Source: Epichloe hybrida
Lineage: Eukaryota; Ascomycota; Sordariomycetes; Hypocreales; Clavicipitaceae
Assembly (NCBI GenBank): GCA_019022495.1
Contig: JAFEKR010000020.1
Span: 186,001 to 250,000 of the forward strand
Length of the DNA: 64,000 nucleotides
Direction: 5' to 3'
Shown piece after piece: positions 11,243 through 23,258 of the stretch. The notes under the pieces are model-generated. The model did not search any database, was not told the origin of the DNA, and was given only the letters and a program-made list of their open reading frames with translations. Position 1 is the first letter of the stretch. Each line of letters starts with the position of its first letter. A program made the translations under genes and the position numbers.

Positions 11243-14200
11243 TTAATAATTATTAAGCCCCAAAAGCTTAATAAAAGCCTAATAAAAAGGTCTAGAAAGA
11301 GGTTTCGTAAGACTATCTGCAGGTATTAACTTTGTATCTAGATATTTGATCTTAGCTAAACCCTCTAAAACCTGTTGCCTAATATAGTTGAACTTTAGTA
11401 ATGTATGCTTTGTATGACTATGTAAAGTAGGGTTATAAGCAGTAGTTATAGCGCCTTAATTATCACAATATATCTAGATAGGGGGAGAAATAGGGGTTTT
11501 TAGCTCCTTAAATAAGCCCTAAAGCTACTAAAGCTCCCGGAAGGTCTCGTAGATAGCATTAGCTTCAGCTTCTAGTGTTAATAGAGCTATTATACTAGCT
11601 TTCTTTGATTTCTAGCTAATAGGTCCGCCAGCTAGCTTAAATAGATAAGTATAGGTTGATTTTAAGGTCTTTTTATCCCTTACAAAATCACTATTGTAAT
11701 AACCTATTAGGCTTTTACTAACTAAACCTTTAGGGTCTCCCCTATAGATAATAGCAAGGAATCTAGTCCTTAATAAATACCTTAGCAGATTTTAGCTGCT
11801 TTTAGGTGTTTTATATAAGGGCTAGCTAGTGTAGTAGATAACCACTGTAACGTAAAAGCTATATCAGGCCTTGTAAGCAACATTAGGTATATTATAGTCC
11901 CTATAATGCACTAATAAAGCTTGATTTCGCTAGCTATTAAAAGCTTAGTTATCTACGTAGCTAAAACGCCTAGCTAAAGAGGTATGCTAATAGGCTTACT
12001 ATCTAGCATATTAAATCGTTTTAAGTCTTCTAATATATACTGAGATTAATGAATTTTCAGTATTCTATTAGGCCTATCTCGCATAATTTAAACCCCTAAG
12101 AAAAATTCAGCAGGCCCCCTATCTTCTATTGGATAGACTTTATGAAGTTCCTTTTTAAGCCTTTGGATATAAGATAAATCCGGTCTAATTAGAAGATAGT
12201 TATTAATATACGTAATAACAAAGGTTTTGGTTAAAGGATTAAAGAAGATAGCTAGGTTAGATATTAAAGGGTTAAATCCTAGGGATTTAAGCACTAATAT
12301 TAGCGCTTATTGCTACTCCCTTAAGCTTTATTTTAGGCCGTATAAAGACTTCTATAATAAAATTACTTAATCTTTAGAAAGTTTCTAGCCAAAACTTCTA
12401 GCTAATTTAGCTAGTTTAGGATTTGCCTCAAGGAATTCAATAAACCCTTCTAGAATAACCATATAAATCTATTATTATAGCTTACTATTAAGAAAAGCTC
12501 CTATAAAATCAATTTATTCGATTTCCTAGTTATTCTAAGCCGCTAGGGCTAGTAAAATCCTCCAGCTAGGGGGAATGCTTATAGCAGCGAAGGTCTCTAG
12601 GTAATCTAGGCCTTCGATTTACATAAATCCCTTAGCAACAAGTTAAGCCTTATATTTTAAAGGATTACTTTCTTTATCCTTTTTAAGCTTATAAACAAGC
12701 CTATTCTTTAGTACTTTTCGGCCCTTAGGGATTTAATCTTTCCCTATAAATTTAAAAGTACTAGCCTTTAGAAGCTATTCGTATTCCTTATATGTGGCTT
12801 CTATCCATTTATCCCTTTCAGGGCTAGATATAGCCTGCTTCTAGGTCTTAGGCTTAGGGCTAATAGGATTCTTTTCCTTTAGCTTCTCCCGTACCTTAAA
12901 GCAGATTTCTTTTATAAAATCTAGAGAAGAAGGGGAACTAATATTAACATCCATAGGGTCGATATTAGGGTCGAAATCGATAATTTTGTCAAAATCGAGG
13001 TCCGAAGTCGAAATCTGATTTCCTGGTTGAGTTATAGGCTGCGCCTGTATGGGATCCGCTGGAATTAAGCCTTTAGGGGGTTCTTTAGGGCCTGTAGGTG
13101 GTTTTTCTTAACCTACAGGGATACCTATGTTGTCTATAGGGTAATCCTTTGAACCTTGATCTAGATGTTGTTAATCTAAATCATTTTCCCCCTCTAAAGG
13201 GTTATCCCCTGTAGAAATCCTAGGTAAGCCTTTAGAAACAGGGCCTATAGGTTCTATAATCTTAATAAAGCTAGTCTTTATAACTAGCCTTTTAGAGGGG
13301 ATGTACACTAGGTAGGTGTTAGAGCCTAGTGTAGCTAAAAGTCTTCCAGGGATAGTCCTAGCTGCTAACTTCTAGGCTTTAGGTCGTTTTTCTAGGGGGA
13401 TTAGAATCTCACAGTGAGATCCTATAGCTCTAATACTGCTTATATTAGTTATATAAGGCTGATTTAGCTCCCTAGATAGCAGCTGTTTAGGGCTTTCATC
13501 CTTAGTAGTATTAGCAGTTATATTAACTAGGTTAACAACTGCAGGTAATACAAAACACCATAAAAATAACGGTAATTTTGCCCACTAGATAGTAGCCCTT
13601 AATCGATCTAGAATAGTACGAATTGAACGTTCTACTAATCTATTTTGCTCATGGATATAGGGACTAGAAGTTGTAAATTTGATCCCTTTAGAATTCAACC
13701 AAGCTTGACAACTAGAATCAATTTCCTAGCCCCCATCGAAGTGAAGGTGCCTAGGATATTGACCTAGTTGATTTTTAAGCCCTCTAAAGAAGCCTTTAAT
13801 AGCCTTATAAACAGTTAGGCCTTCCTTATTAGGTAATAAGATAACCCACTTATATCTAGTCTTTCAATCAACTAAAAATAAGCAAATTAACTGTTTATTA
13901 TACGGCGTAGGACTGATTTTTAGCGTATCCCCCTCTATTCGATTTAGAGCTCTAGGGGGGTTAGGGATAGCTAACTTCCTAGGTCTTCTAACTGCCTTGG
14001 ATTAATCACAAGCAATATATCTAAAATCCTTATCCTTAATTTTAGAAAAATCAGGGATTCCTTTAGTTATAAGGCTAGTTTTCTTTAGCAAAGGAAGACC
14101 TAGGTGCCCTAATTATATATGCTATAGGCTAGCTAGTTCTAACAACCGTTGATATTAAAGATCCTTAGGGTCTAAATTAGGATCTAGACTAGGGCCCTTT

Positions 14201-16209
14201 TCATTAGTCCCCTGCTAGGCCCCTTAAGAACCACAGGCCTCTTAGAGAGGTATTAGGGACCCTTTTCCTCCACTAGGGCCCTCTAACACCCCTAAATCTA
14301 TTTCCTTAGATTTATAAGGGACCTAACCTAGGGCTATAGGCAAAGAAGAAGGGACTAATTCCCCTAAATCATCCCGTACGATTTCTTCAATATCATCATC
14401 ATTTTCATCGATTTCGTCTAAATCAGAAGCCCAATCCGGCTTTTTAGAGGGAATTTGAACCTCTATAGGGTAGCTAATCGGATAGCTATAACCCTTAAAA
14501 GCGGCGTAGGTAAAAGGTCGGATATAATGCGAATTATTACAGGGCCCTTTAGATAACTTAGGCGTAGATTGGTTTTTAACGTGGAAGAAAAAACCATGTT
14601 TTTCTATATCTAAGGTTGTAATAAGAGACCTATCTTTAAGATAAAGTAGGTTTTTTATAAGGCAACCACCAGATATATAGTGCGTAAGTCCACTAACTAT
14701 ATTAACATCAAGCTGAGGAAAATATAGCGTATCTTTAAGCACTAAGGTCCTATATTTAGCTGGATTTTTCTAATATAGGACCTTAAAAACAGCACTACCA
14801 TGACCCTTAGTGTAAATAGGGCCACCACTAGTTATAATAGGGTCGGATTCCCCCTTTTTATAGGGGGTATAATCCCTAAAGACCTCCCTAGAATTAACAA
14901 TATGTACAGTCGAACCTGTATTATATAATAGGGCCTTTTTCATGTCTTTGCTGTAATAATTAAAACCATTTAAGGTTTTAATTTCTTGATTTTCATTATC
15001 CGATTCACTAGAGCTAGAATCAGAGCTACTATCACTAGAGCTCTTATAACTAGTCTTATAAAGGCTAGGCTTCTTGTATAGTTTAAGAGCATCATTAGAA
15101 AGGTTGTAATTTCCTAGCATAAAAGATCCCTCTCTAGAGGTCTCTTTATTATCCTTTTTATCTAATTTTTAACCTTTTTGCTTCTTTTTCTTCTTCTTAT
15201 TAGAAGAAGAATTAGAATTAGAAAAGCCCTTATTTTCTTTAGAGCCTCCTTTCTTCTTCTAATCCTTAGGGGCCTTTTCTTTTTCTTTAGCACCCTTTTT
15301 AAGGTTTTTAGCCTTATAATTTAGGGCTTTAGATACCATAGATAATTTATCCCTTTGTTCTACTAGAAGGTCTGCCATTAAGAATTAAAGATTTAGGGCA
15401 TCTAGGGGAGCCCCTATAGCCCTATTCGTACGCATACTAAATCGTTACCTCTTAGCCTACTAAGGGAAGGTTGATTTTAGGGATTGAAGATATTAATTAA
15501 CCTAATCTATCAGAGCAATCAGGACCCCTAAAATCAATAATCTAGCTAGTAAATTATTAAAGACTGTATTAAAGGACTCTAGAGTCCCCTTAAACTCTTG
15601 AAAATTCAGGTTATGAAATTCTAAATATAGGGACCCCCTCTGGATTTCAACGCTATGTAAATATTACCTTACAAGTAAATTATAGGCTTCTTCAGGTGAT
15701 TTTTGCTAAGTTATAGCGGCTTAGGGTCCTTCTGTATCACTATCCCTTAGTAACATAAGGATAATAGCTTAATCTAGATCCCCTAGCGCCCTAGAACTCT
15801 CCGGATTATCTAGAAAATTAGGCATGCCTAAAGCTCTAAATTAGATAGTTAGGGCTTGTTTCCATTGTTCGAAATTTTCAGCTCCTTTAAGCCTAGCAGT
15901 CTCTAGGAAACTATAAACCCTCTTATTAAATTCCTTAATAATTAAATTATTAAAGGTTGCTTGTACGGAGCTAGATTCAGCTTATTATTCTTAAATAGGC
16001 TACTAATCTTGCTGCTAACTAGCGGGCTTATTAGATTCCACACCCTCTATATAACTATTTACAGTTATAGATAAGCTTTCTAGCTTCTCTAATAACTAGT
16101 CTATAGTTACTTGTTGCTTAATAGCCTGCTCTTTTAGCTAGTTATTTAGAACCTCTTGCGCACTAGGGTTAGGGATTACAGGTCCCTTTCCCTTTCCTTT
16201 AGTATTTAT
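11243..16209 (-). pseudogene. Copia-1 C gag-pol (RIP-killed)
   Basis: Single frame from a mutated start (ATA, 16209-16207) to TAA at 11245-11243. Gag is near 16209-15170. Protease (open 15120-14770) has ALLYNTGSTVHI, with Asn for the catalytic Asp. The pre-integrase/integrase part is open at 14742-14323 (LYFPQLDVNIVSGLTHYISGG, IEKHGFFFHV) and ends with an acidic linker. The integrase core follows to about 13400. RT is open at 12294-12088 with LKSLGFNPL, then TYINNYLL at 12210-12199 where YVDD is expected, then GPAEFFLGV. RNase H follows to the stop. Even the long open pieces carry catalytic mutations, so each is a fragment of one dead polyprotein and not a separate gene. Confidence 0.94.
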
Positions 16210-16440
16210 TTTCCTTTTTATAGAAGGGAAAAGCTTCTATTTCGCGGGTCCTTCCTTTTTTATAGAAGGGAAGTCTTCTGTATTTAAAATTTATTCCTTT
16301 TTATAGAAGGGAAAAAGCTTCTATCTCACGGATCCTTCCTTTTTTATAGAAGGGAAGTCTTCTGTAGCTATAATTGATTCCTTTTTATAGAAGGGAAAAG
16401 CTTCTTTCTCACAGGTCCTTCCTTTTTTATAGAAGGGAAG
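16210..16440 (-). repeat. Leader tandem repeats of Copia-1 C
   Basis: Longer version of the copy B array: about three units of 80-85 bp, each with two TTTTTATAGAAGGGAA-type hairpin blocks. It lies between the primer-binding site and gag. The copy-number difference from copy B suggests expansion or slippage during reverse transcription. Confidence 0.85.
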
Positions 16441-16488
16441 TCTTCTATAATCGTACACAAAGTGACCTAAAAGGAATCTATAGTGATA

Positions 16489-16505
16489 GAGCCAGGCTCA
16501 TAACC
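16489..16505 (-). promoter_or_regulatory. Primer-binding site, initiator tRNA-Met type
   Basis: Directly inside the right (5') LTR the minus strand reads GGTTATGAGCCTGGCTC. Its start is complementary to the anticodon stem-loop GGGCTCATAACC of eukaryotic initiator tRNA-Met. Priming by an internal half of this tRNA is the known mode of Drosophila copia. Assignment is by complementarity only. Confidence 0.8.
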
Positions 16506-17323
16506 TATTGAAATATAGGGAGCTAGTTGCCAGCTAGCAACAGCTGTACGGGTGCAAGCTCTATAGTTAGGGACCAATAGGGCTGCAACGTTAAATTAAT
16601 CAATGTAATATAACGGAAGGTTATGGCAGTTATTAACTAATAGAATTTAATTTAGATTACTTTTATAATATCTTATAGAGCAATAGAATTGATTTTAGAT
16701 ACGTTATACGGGCAATGCGGCTGTTATTAGTTAAGAGGACTAGCTATCTAGCTAGTTAAAAAGATCTTCTTCCTCTCATAGACCTACTAACTATATTAGT
16801 GGATCTGGGCTGCTAACAGGGTCTTACGGGCCACTTTTGATTTTCCGCAAAATTCATTTATATGCAAAAACTAAAAAATTAACTTACTACTATACTAGCT
16901 AGCAACCCGTATGCACTAACTTTTAGTCCAAAAAATAACCTTACATAAAGAGAAAGCCCTATCTTTAAGCTTCAATTTGCTATATGTGAAACTTTTGTAC
17001 AACCTCTAGATAAAGAGAAAATCGTTGTCAAAGATAGCTATAGGGTAAGTTATGTGTAGGGTAACCTGCTTACGTCACCCTAGCTTACGTCACTCTAGCT
17101 TACCTAATTACTAGTGGCGTGGTTGTAGCTACACTTGCAGCCACAACGCAATTGACTAATTAGTCATCCACACGGTTGGTCGCAGCTGTTGACAGCTGCG
17201 ACGCAGCCATTGATAGCTGCCCTCGCGACCGTTGACAGCTGCAGTGCCAGACTTGCAAAGCAAGCTAGTAATAAGAAGGTTCTTTAACTAGAAAAGGGCT
17301 AAAAATAAGTCTTATTTTTAACA
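16506..17323 (-). repeat. Copia-1 C 5' LTR (818 bp)
   Basis: Collinear with the 824-bp left LTR, with a few small indels. The outer right part is nearly free of RIP (for example CACACGGTTGGTCGCAGC and CCTCGCGACCGTTGAC near 17170-17235), whereas its inner left part is converted. This is the opposite polarity to the partner LTR. Confidence 0.95.
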
Positions 17324-18382
17324 ATATGGTTATTCCAGACGGGTTTATTGAATTCCTTAAGGCAAATCCTAAACTAGCTAAATTAGCTAAAAGTTTTAGC
17401 TAGAAACCTTCTAAAGATTAAGTAATTCTATTATAGGGCCTACTTAAGGGAGTTATAATATTAGTGCTTAAATCCCTAATTTAACCCTTTAATATCTGAC
17501 CTAGCTATTTTCTTTAATCCTTTAACCAAAACCTTCGTTATTACGCATTAATAACTAAATTAGACCGGATTTATCTTATATCCAAAGACTTAAAAAGGAG
17601 CTTCACTATCTAATAAAGATAGGGGCCTTAATTCTACTATACTAGCTAGCTAGATAGCAAGCCTATATACCTCTTCAGCTAGGCGTTTTAGCACGCAGAT
17701 AACTAAGCCTCTAGCTAAAAAAGCTTTATTAGTGTATTATAGGGACTATTATGTACCTAATACTACTAACAAGGCCTAATACAGCTATCTATAATAGTTA
17801 TCTACTATACTAGCTAGTCCCTATATAGAACTAAAAGCATTCTGCTAAGGTATCTATCAGCTATTCCTTGCTATTATCTATAAGGGAGACCCTAAAGGTT
17901 TAGCTAGCAAAAGCCTAATAGGTTATTGTAATAGTGATTTTTCTAGGGATAAAAAGACCTTAAAATTAACCTATGCTTATCTATTTAAGCTAGCTAGCGG
18001 ACCTATTAGCTAGAAATCAAAGAAAGCTAGTACGATAGCTCTATTGACACTAGAAGCTGAAGCTAACGCTATTTGCAAGACCTTCCGGGAGCTTTAGTGG
18101 CTTTTGGGCTTATTTAAGGAGCTAAAAACCCCTATATCTCCCCCTATCTAGATATATTATAATAATTAAGGCGCTATAACTACTACTTATAACCCTGCTT
18201 TACATAGTTATACAAAGCATACCTTACTAAAGTTTAACTATATTAGGCAACAGGTTTTAGAGGGTTTAGCTAAAATTAAATATCTAGATATAAAGTTAAT
18301 GCCTATAGACGGTCTTACGAAACCTCTTTCTAGACCTCTTTATTAGGCTTTTATTAAGCTTCTAGGGCTTAATAATTATTAA
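17324..18382 (+). pseudogene. Copia-1 B pol, C-terminal part (RT, RNase H)
   Basis: Continuation of copy B after copy C. Compared with copy A the RT half (about 17430-17880) has many small scattered deletions: the stretch with the YVDD centre is shortened to ...TTACGCATTAATAACTAAATT, and several segments up to RNase H are also lost. RNase H (about 17900-18382) is full length and collinear with A, ending at TAA. The deletions break the frame repeatedly, beyond the RIP stops. Confidence 0.9.
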
Positions 18383-18589
18383 ACTAACAACTAATTCCCT
18401 TTAATAGGTAACCAAAAACAACGTTAAAAAGGGAGCTATATTGAACAATAGCTAGGAATTCAAAAAGGGGGCTTTTATCTTTTCCTCTTTTTCCTTTTTA
18501 TCTGTTATTATCAAAAGTTGTTGTTTTTACCTTATAGTCTCTTTGTACACTTCTAATTGCTTTTAAATGTAATTCTTTTGTAAAGGGGG

Positions 18590-19412
18590 TGTTAAAAATA
18601 AGACCTATTTTTAGCCCTTTTCTAGTTAAAGAACCTTTTTATTACTAGCTTATATTATAAGCCTAACAGCTACACTGCAGCTATTAATGGTCGCGAAGGT
18701 AGCTATTAATAGCTACGTCGTAGCGTTAATAGCTGCGTCTAACCATGTAAATAACTAATTAGTTAATTACATTGTAGCTATAAGTGTAGCTATAACTACG
18801 CTACTAGTAATTAGGTAAGCTAGGGTAACGTAAGCTAGGGTGACGTAAGCAAGTTACCCTATACGTAACTTACCCTATAGCTATCTTTAATAGCAATTTT
18901 CTCTTTATCTAGAGGTTATATAAAAGTTTCATATATAGTAAATTAAAGCTTAAAGATAAGGCTTTCTCTTTATATAAGGTTATTTTTTTAACTAAAAGTT
19001 AGTGTATATAGGTTACTAGCTAGTATAGTAGTAAGTTAATTTTTTGGTTTTTATATATAAATGAATTTTGCGGAAAATCAAAAGTGGCTTATAAGACCCC
19101 GTTAGCAGCCTAGATTTACTAATAAGGTTAGTAGGTCTATAAGAGGAAGAAGATCTTTTTAACTAGCTAGATAACTAGTCCTCTTAACTAACAACAGCCG
19201 CATTACCTGTATAACGTATCTAAAATTAATTCTATTACTTTATAAGATATTATAAAAGTAATCTAAATTAAATTCTATTAGTTAATAACTACTATAACCT
19301 TCCGTTACGTTACGTTAATTGATTTAATGTTACGGCCCTATTAGTCCCCGACCGTAGAGCTTGCACCTGTACAGCTGTTGCTAGCTGGCAACTAGCTCCC
19401 TACATTTCAATA
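18590..19412 (+). repeat. Copia-1 B 3' LTR (823 bp)
   Basis: Preceded by polypurine AAAGGGGG (18582-18589), starts TGTTAAAAATAAG, ends TTTCAATA. The outer right end retains CCCCGACCGTAGAGC and the GTTGCTAGCTGGCAAC dyad. The right flank AAGGA begins Copia-2 sequence. Confidence 0.95.
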
Positions 19413-21394
19413 AAGGAATTACCTTTATTACTAGATATCACGTAATAAGCCCTTGCAATCTAACTAGTAATAAAGGAAGTTAAGCGGATTTATACCTAAT
19501 AAAAGGTTAGTAATACCCTTACTATAAGGAATAGTCCTAATACCTCTATAACTATTAACCTCCTGCTAGGATTACTTATATACATGTGGCGTGAGGGTGA
19601 AGGATAGAGAGGCCCTTATAAGCTATTAGCTATAGAAGGTAAGACTTATACTCTTAAGCTCCCTTAAGGCCCTAAAGCCTTTAGATTAATATCTATTAGG
19701 CCTTTTTATAAAAATCCTAATAAGGAGAGACCTCCTAAGAGCGTAGAGAACTAAGATACCTCCCTATAACCTATAGCTACCTCTCCTGTTAATCCCCTAA
19801 GGCAAGGACCTAGAAGACCTTAAAAAGTATAATAAAAGAGAGCATAGTGAAACTCGAATTTTTAATTCCTATATTGTTAACAAAGTAAAGGGCAAGATAA
19901 TAAATCCGTATAAGAAGTTAAGGCTTATAATCTAAGGTTATAGTAATAAAGAGAAGCTAGCAATCCTTACACAAGCCCTAATAATTTAATAAGCTAGCTA
20001 GTAATTAATCCTCGTAATAACACTTGCGTTATTATTGCTAGGACTTATCCTCTAGCTTCGTGATATTACATAGGCCTATATATAAGCATAAACGCTTCTT
20101 AGTTATATAATTCTAGCCTAAATCCCTATCTAGATCTATTACCTATACCCTATAGGTATAATAATATAAGTAATTAAGCCTCTATATAGTATTATAGAAG
20201 CTAGCACTTACTAGTAGGTAATATATTATTATTACTATAGAGAAATACTCTAGATAATAACCTTTATATTTAACCTATGCTTACTTATAATAATAAAGGA
20301 GAACCTAACCTTTATATATATAGGGATATAAACTAATAATATAATTAGACTATCTAACTATAAGTTCTCTTAATAAGAGGAAGATTAATTAAAAGCTATT
20401 TCTTTTCCTACTAAACTAAAGTAAATCCTTTCTATAAGGAACTTACTAACCTTTAATAGTAGTATTATTACTCTTAAAAATAATGTAATTACACTAAGGT
20501 AAAAAGGCTAGAGTAAAAAGCTTTAATTAATCCTGCTAACTAATTTAAAATAAGTATATATAGAATAATAAGCTTAAGGCCTGTATATTACCTTAATTTA
20601 CTAGCCTAAAGCCTGTTTTAACCTCTCTATTACTATATAATACTAAGACCTATTATCTTAAGATATAAAGAACCTAAACTAATAAATTTAATAGTAAATT
20701 AATAATCTAGACTAAGGATTAAGGTTTATACTATTTAATCTTAAGAAAGTAAAGCTTTTTATATTTATAAATAGATTATTTACTAATAACTAAGACCTTA
20801 CTTCCTAACTAGGCTATATACTTATCCTAGCTAGTAAAGTCTAAAGGGAAGGTACCTTTATAATCTAAGGTAATATTATACACTATAGCTTTACTAAGAG
20901 TAAAAGAGTTATAAGAAGTATGCTTACCTCTAAGATCTATAGTATAGTTACTAGTGCTAATATAGCTTATATAGTCTTAATAACGCTTAGGTTAATCACT
21001 TATTAATTAAACCTCCTTATAATTCCTATTATTATCTATACTAATTTATACTCTTTATATAAATACCTTATTAAGCTTAGTACTATAAAAGAGAAGCACC
21101 TTATAATTAATATTATAGCTCTTTATTAATTATATAAGTAATAGGAGATTTGCGAGATTAGATGGATTAATAGAAATAATAACCTTACTAATGTATTTAT
21201 AAAGGTATTGCTAAATAAGGTATTTAAGAGGTTTATTATAAGTAATAAAGTAACTATTAGGATAGAAGGATAGGTTATATAATTATAGCTCTTATATTAA
21301 TCTAATAAGATTAAAGGTATTAAGGTTAGGCCTACTTATCCTTATGTAAGCTTATAAATTAAATATTATCTTTTATTATACCCCTTTCCCCTTC
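19413..21394 (+). pseudogene. Copia-2a pol: integrase tail, RT, RNase H
   Basis: Frame read through stops shows a fungal copia pol. The integrase C-terminus has REGEG(W)RGPYKLLAIEGK and KAFRLISIRPFYKNPN, followed by RT. RT (about 19860-20500) has VKGKI..PYKK.RLII-GY, LRDIT-AYI, VIKPLYSIIEA and the active site TNN at 20332-20340 (family TDD). RNase H follows to about 21330. The 52400-54930 copy is collinear. The element stops at 21394 where Copia-3 inserted and resumes at 59029; joining the two at TSD CCTTC restores the sequence seen intact near 54930-54945. Its left part lies left of the window, beyond copy B's 5' LTR. Confidence 0.92.
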
Positions 21395-21599
21395 TGTTGG
21401 TTTCACAGGGTATTGAATTCAATATAACAAGGTTATGAGCCCGAAGAATAGTATTATCATTGAATTATCTATTCTAGGCTACGTTGTGTGTGTGTGTAAA
21501 AAGAGAAGTCAAAAGCTAGAATCCGCGATAAAAGAGGGAAAGGGGGCTATGCGTTTGTAGCCTCACATTTCCTAGCTAATTAACGGGCTAGGTTATAGG
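21395..21599 (-). repeat. Copia-3 3' LTR, outer 205 bp
   Basis: Starts TGTTGGTTTCACAGG and continues at 30890 after the hAT-like insertion (205 + 85 = 290 bp, the size of the intact right LTR). This outer half is barely RIP-mutated. Its minus strand contains CGGGCTCATAACC near 21430, identical to the anticodon arm of initiator tRNA-Met. It also has a TG repeat near 21484-21495. Confidence 0.92.
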
Positions 21600-21604
21600 C
21601 AGAG

Positions 21605-21760
21605 CATCACATTACATTACATTACATTGTGTAATGTTTGTAATGTAATGTAATTATTACACATTACATTACATTACACATTACATTACATTACATTACA
21701 CCCCCCTTTCACACATTACATTACATTACATGTAATTATTTGTAATTAAATGTAATTATT
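21605..21760. repeat. Left subterminal ATTAC/GTAAT pentamer tract
   Basis: Runs of (ACATT)n, switching to (GTAAT)n and back, with a CCCCCC break near 21702. The mirrored version sits at about 30755-30876 near the right end. Hairpins can form within each tract. Confidence 0.9.
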
Positions 21761-21959
21761 TTTTATTTTTTAATATTTAGGTAAAGTAATAAGAAATTAA
21801 TAGTAAGAAATAACTTAAATAATTAGAAAAGTATATATTACGTTTCTTAAAATATAGATTAAGGTTAAATTACTATACTAATCTTAATTATAACTTATAA
21901 AACTAATAAAACTTACTTTTTAAGCTTATTTCTTAGAAAAATATTAAAAACTTACTTTT

Positions 21960-22960
21960 AAGTATACTTATTTTAATAGAAAATCATATATATTTAAGTA
22001 AATAAGCTATAAAGAAGTAAGTACTATAATTCATAAGGCTTACTTTAAACCTACTTTTAAGTATACTTTCTTTTTAATAAAAAATCATATATATCTAAGC
22101 AAATAAGCTATAAAGAAGTTAATACTATTATTAGTAAGACCCACTTTAGACCCACTTTTAAGTATACTATCTTTTTAAGAGAAAATCATAAATATCTTAG
22201 TAAATAAGCTATTAAGAAGTTTATACTATAATTAGTAAGACCCACTTTAAATCCACTTTTAAGTATACTATCTTTTTAATAGAAAATCATATATATCTAA
22301 GCAAATAAGCTATAAAGAAGTTAATACTATTATTAGTAAAACCCACTTTAGACCCACTTTTATATACACCTTCTTTTTTAGAGAAAATCATAAATATCTT
22401 AGCAAATAAGCTATAAAGAAGTTAAAACTATTATTAGTAAGACCCACTTTAGACCCACTTTTAAGTATACTATCTTTTTAAGAGAAAATCATAAATATCT
22501 TAGTAAATAAGCTATTAAGAAGCTTATACTATAATTAGTAAGACCCACTTTAAATCCACTTTTAAGTATACTATCTTTTTAATAGAAAATCATATATATC
22601 TAAGTAAATAAGCTATAAAAAAGTTTATACTATAATTAGTAAGACCCACTTTAAATCCACTTTTAAGTATACTATCTTTTTAATAGAAAATCATATATAT
22701 CTAAGTAAATAAGCTATAAAGAAGTTAATACTATTATTAGTAAAACCTACTTTAGACCCACTTTTATATATACTTTCTTTTTAAAAAAGAAATTATAAAT
22801 ATCTAAGCAAATAAGCTATAAGTAAGTTATACTATTTAGTAATACTTACTTTTAAACTTACTTTAGAAAATACCTCTTTTTTAAAAGAAAACTATATATA
22901 ACTAGGTAAATAAGCTATAAAAAAGTTAGTTATATTATAAATAAACCTTATTTTTATACT
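21960..22960. repeat. 101-bp minisatellite, about 10 units
   Basis: Units start AAGTATACT or a variant at 21960, 22059, 22160, 22261, 22362, 22463, 22564, 22665 and 22766, with a decayed unit after, giving a strict 101-bp period. Each unit holds AATCATA(T/A)ATATCTAAG, AAATAAGCTAT and GACCCACTTTA. Two unit types alternate (TAGACCCACTTTT against TAAATCCACTTTT), suggesting duplication of larger blocks. It lies wholly inside hAT1. Confidence 0.92.
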
Positions 22961-23258
22961 TAATTTTTATTTATACCTTAAATACACTATATTATTATTT
23001 TATAGCTTTAAATTCTTATAAACCTAAATAACTTACTAGCTTTTTAATTACCTTTACTAAAAAGAAAAAAACTTTTATTTTTTAAAAGTATAATATTTAT
23101 TTATTAATTCTAAATAAATAGATTTTATATTCTATTTTAAATTCATTAACTTTAAATAATATAGGCTTCTTAAAGATTTTTATATTAGTCCTTAATATAA
23201 TTATTTAGACTTATAATATATTATTTTATATTAAATTTAAAAGTATATATAGGGTATT
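22961..23258. other. AT-rich hAT1 interior, no gene seen
   Basis: Very AT-rich filler between the minisatellite and Copia-4 copy 1. No ORF, repeat or recognisable domain. It ends with the GTATT target (23254-23258). Confidence 0.7.

Larger units (their letters stand above)
10210..17323 (-). mobile_element. Copia-1 copy C, full length, nested in copy B
   Basis: 7114-bp element in reverse orientation flanked by perfect 5-bp TSDs ATATG (10205-10209 and 17324-17328). Removing it and one TSD rejoins copy B's RT frame (QIYM-VI), matching copy A. It has two LTRs, a primer-binding site next to the right LTR, a leader repeat array, one gag-pol frame and a polypurine tract next to the left LTR. It is the youngest Copia-1 copy here by nesting order and keeps the longest open stretches of the family. 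Confidence 0.96.
6262..19412 (+). mobile_element. Copia-1 copy B, split by copy C
   Basis: Copia element lacking its 5' LTR in this window: Gyp1 inserted into its leader, so the LTR should lie left of the window. Internal sequence runs 6262-10209, is interrupted by copy C, resumes at 17324, and ends with polypurine tract and 3' LTR at 18590-19412. Its right flank AAGGA continues directly as Copia-2 sequence, so B inserted into Copia-2a. Confidence 0.92.

Noticed and set aside
14323..15120. Two minus-strand genes in Copia-1 C
   Set aside because: They are consecutive pieces of the same polyprotein (protease, then pre-integrase region) and not independent genes.
21484..21495. TG-repeat as telomere or regulatory tract
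   Set aside because: It is a short microsatellite inside the Copia-3 LTR that is degraded in the partner LTR (58820-58835). No telomeric repeat is present.
21960..22960. CRISPR-like array
   Set aside because: The whole 101-bp unit repeats without unique spacers, there are no cas genes and the context is eukaryotic. It is a minisatellite.
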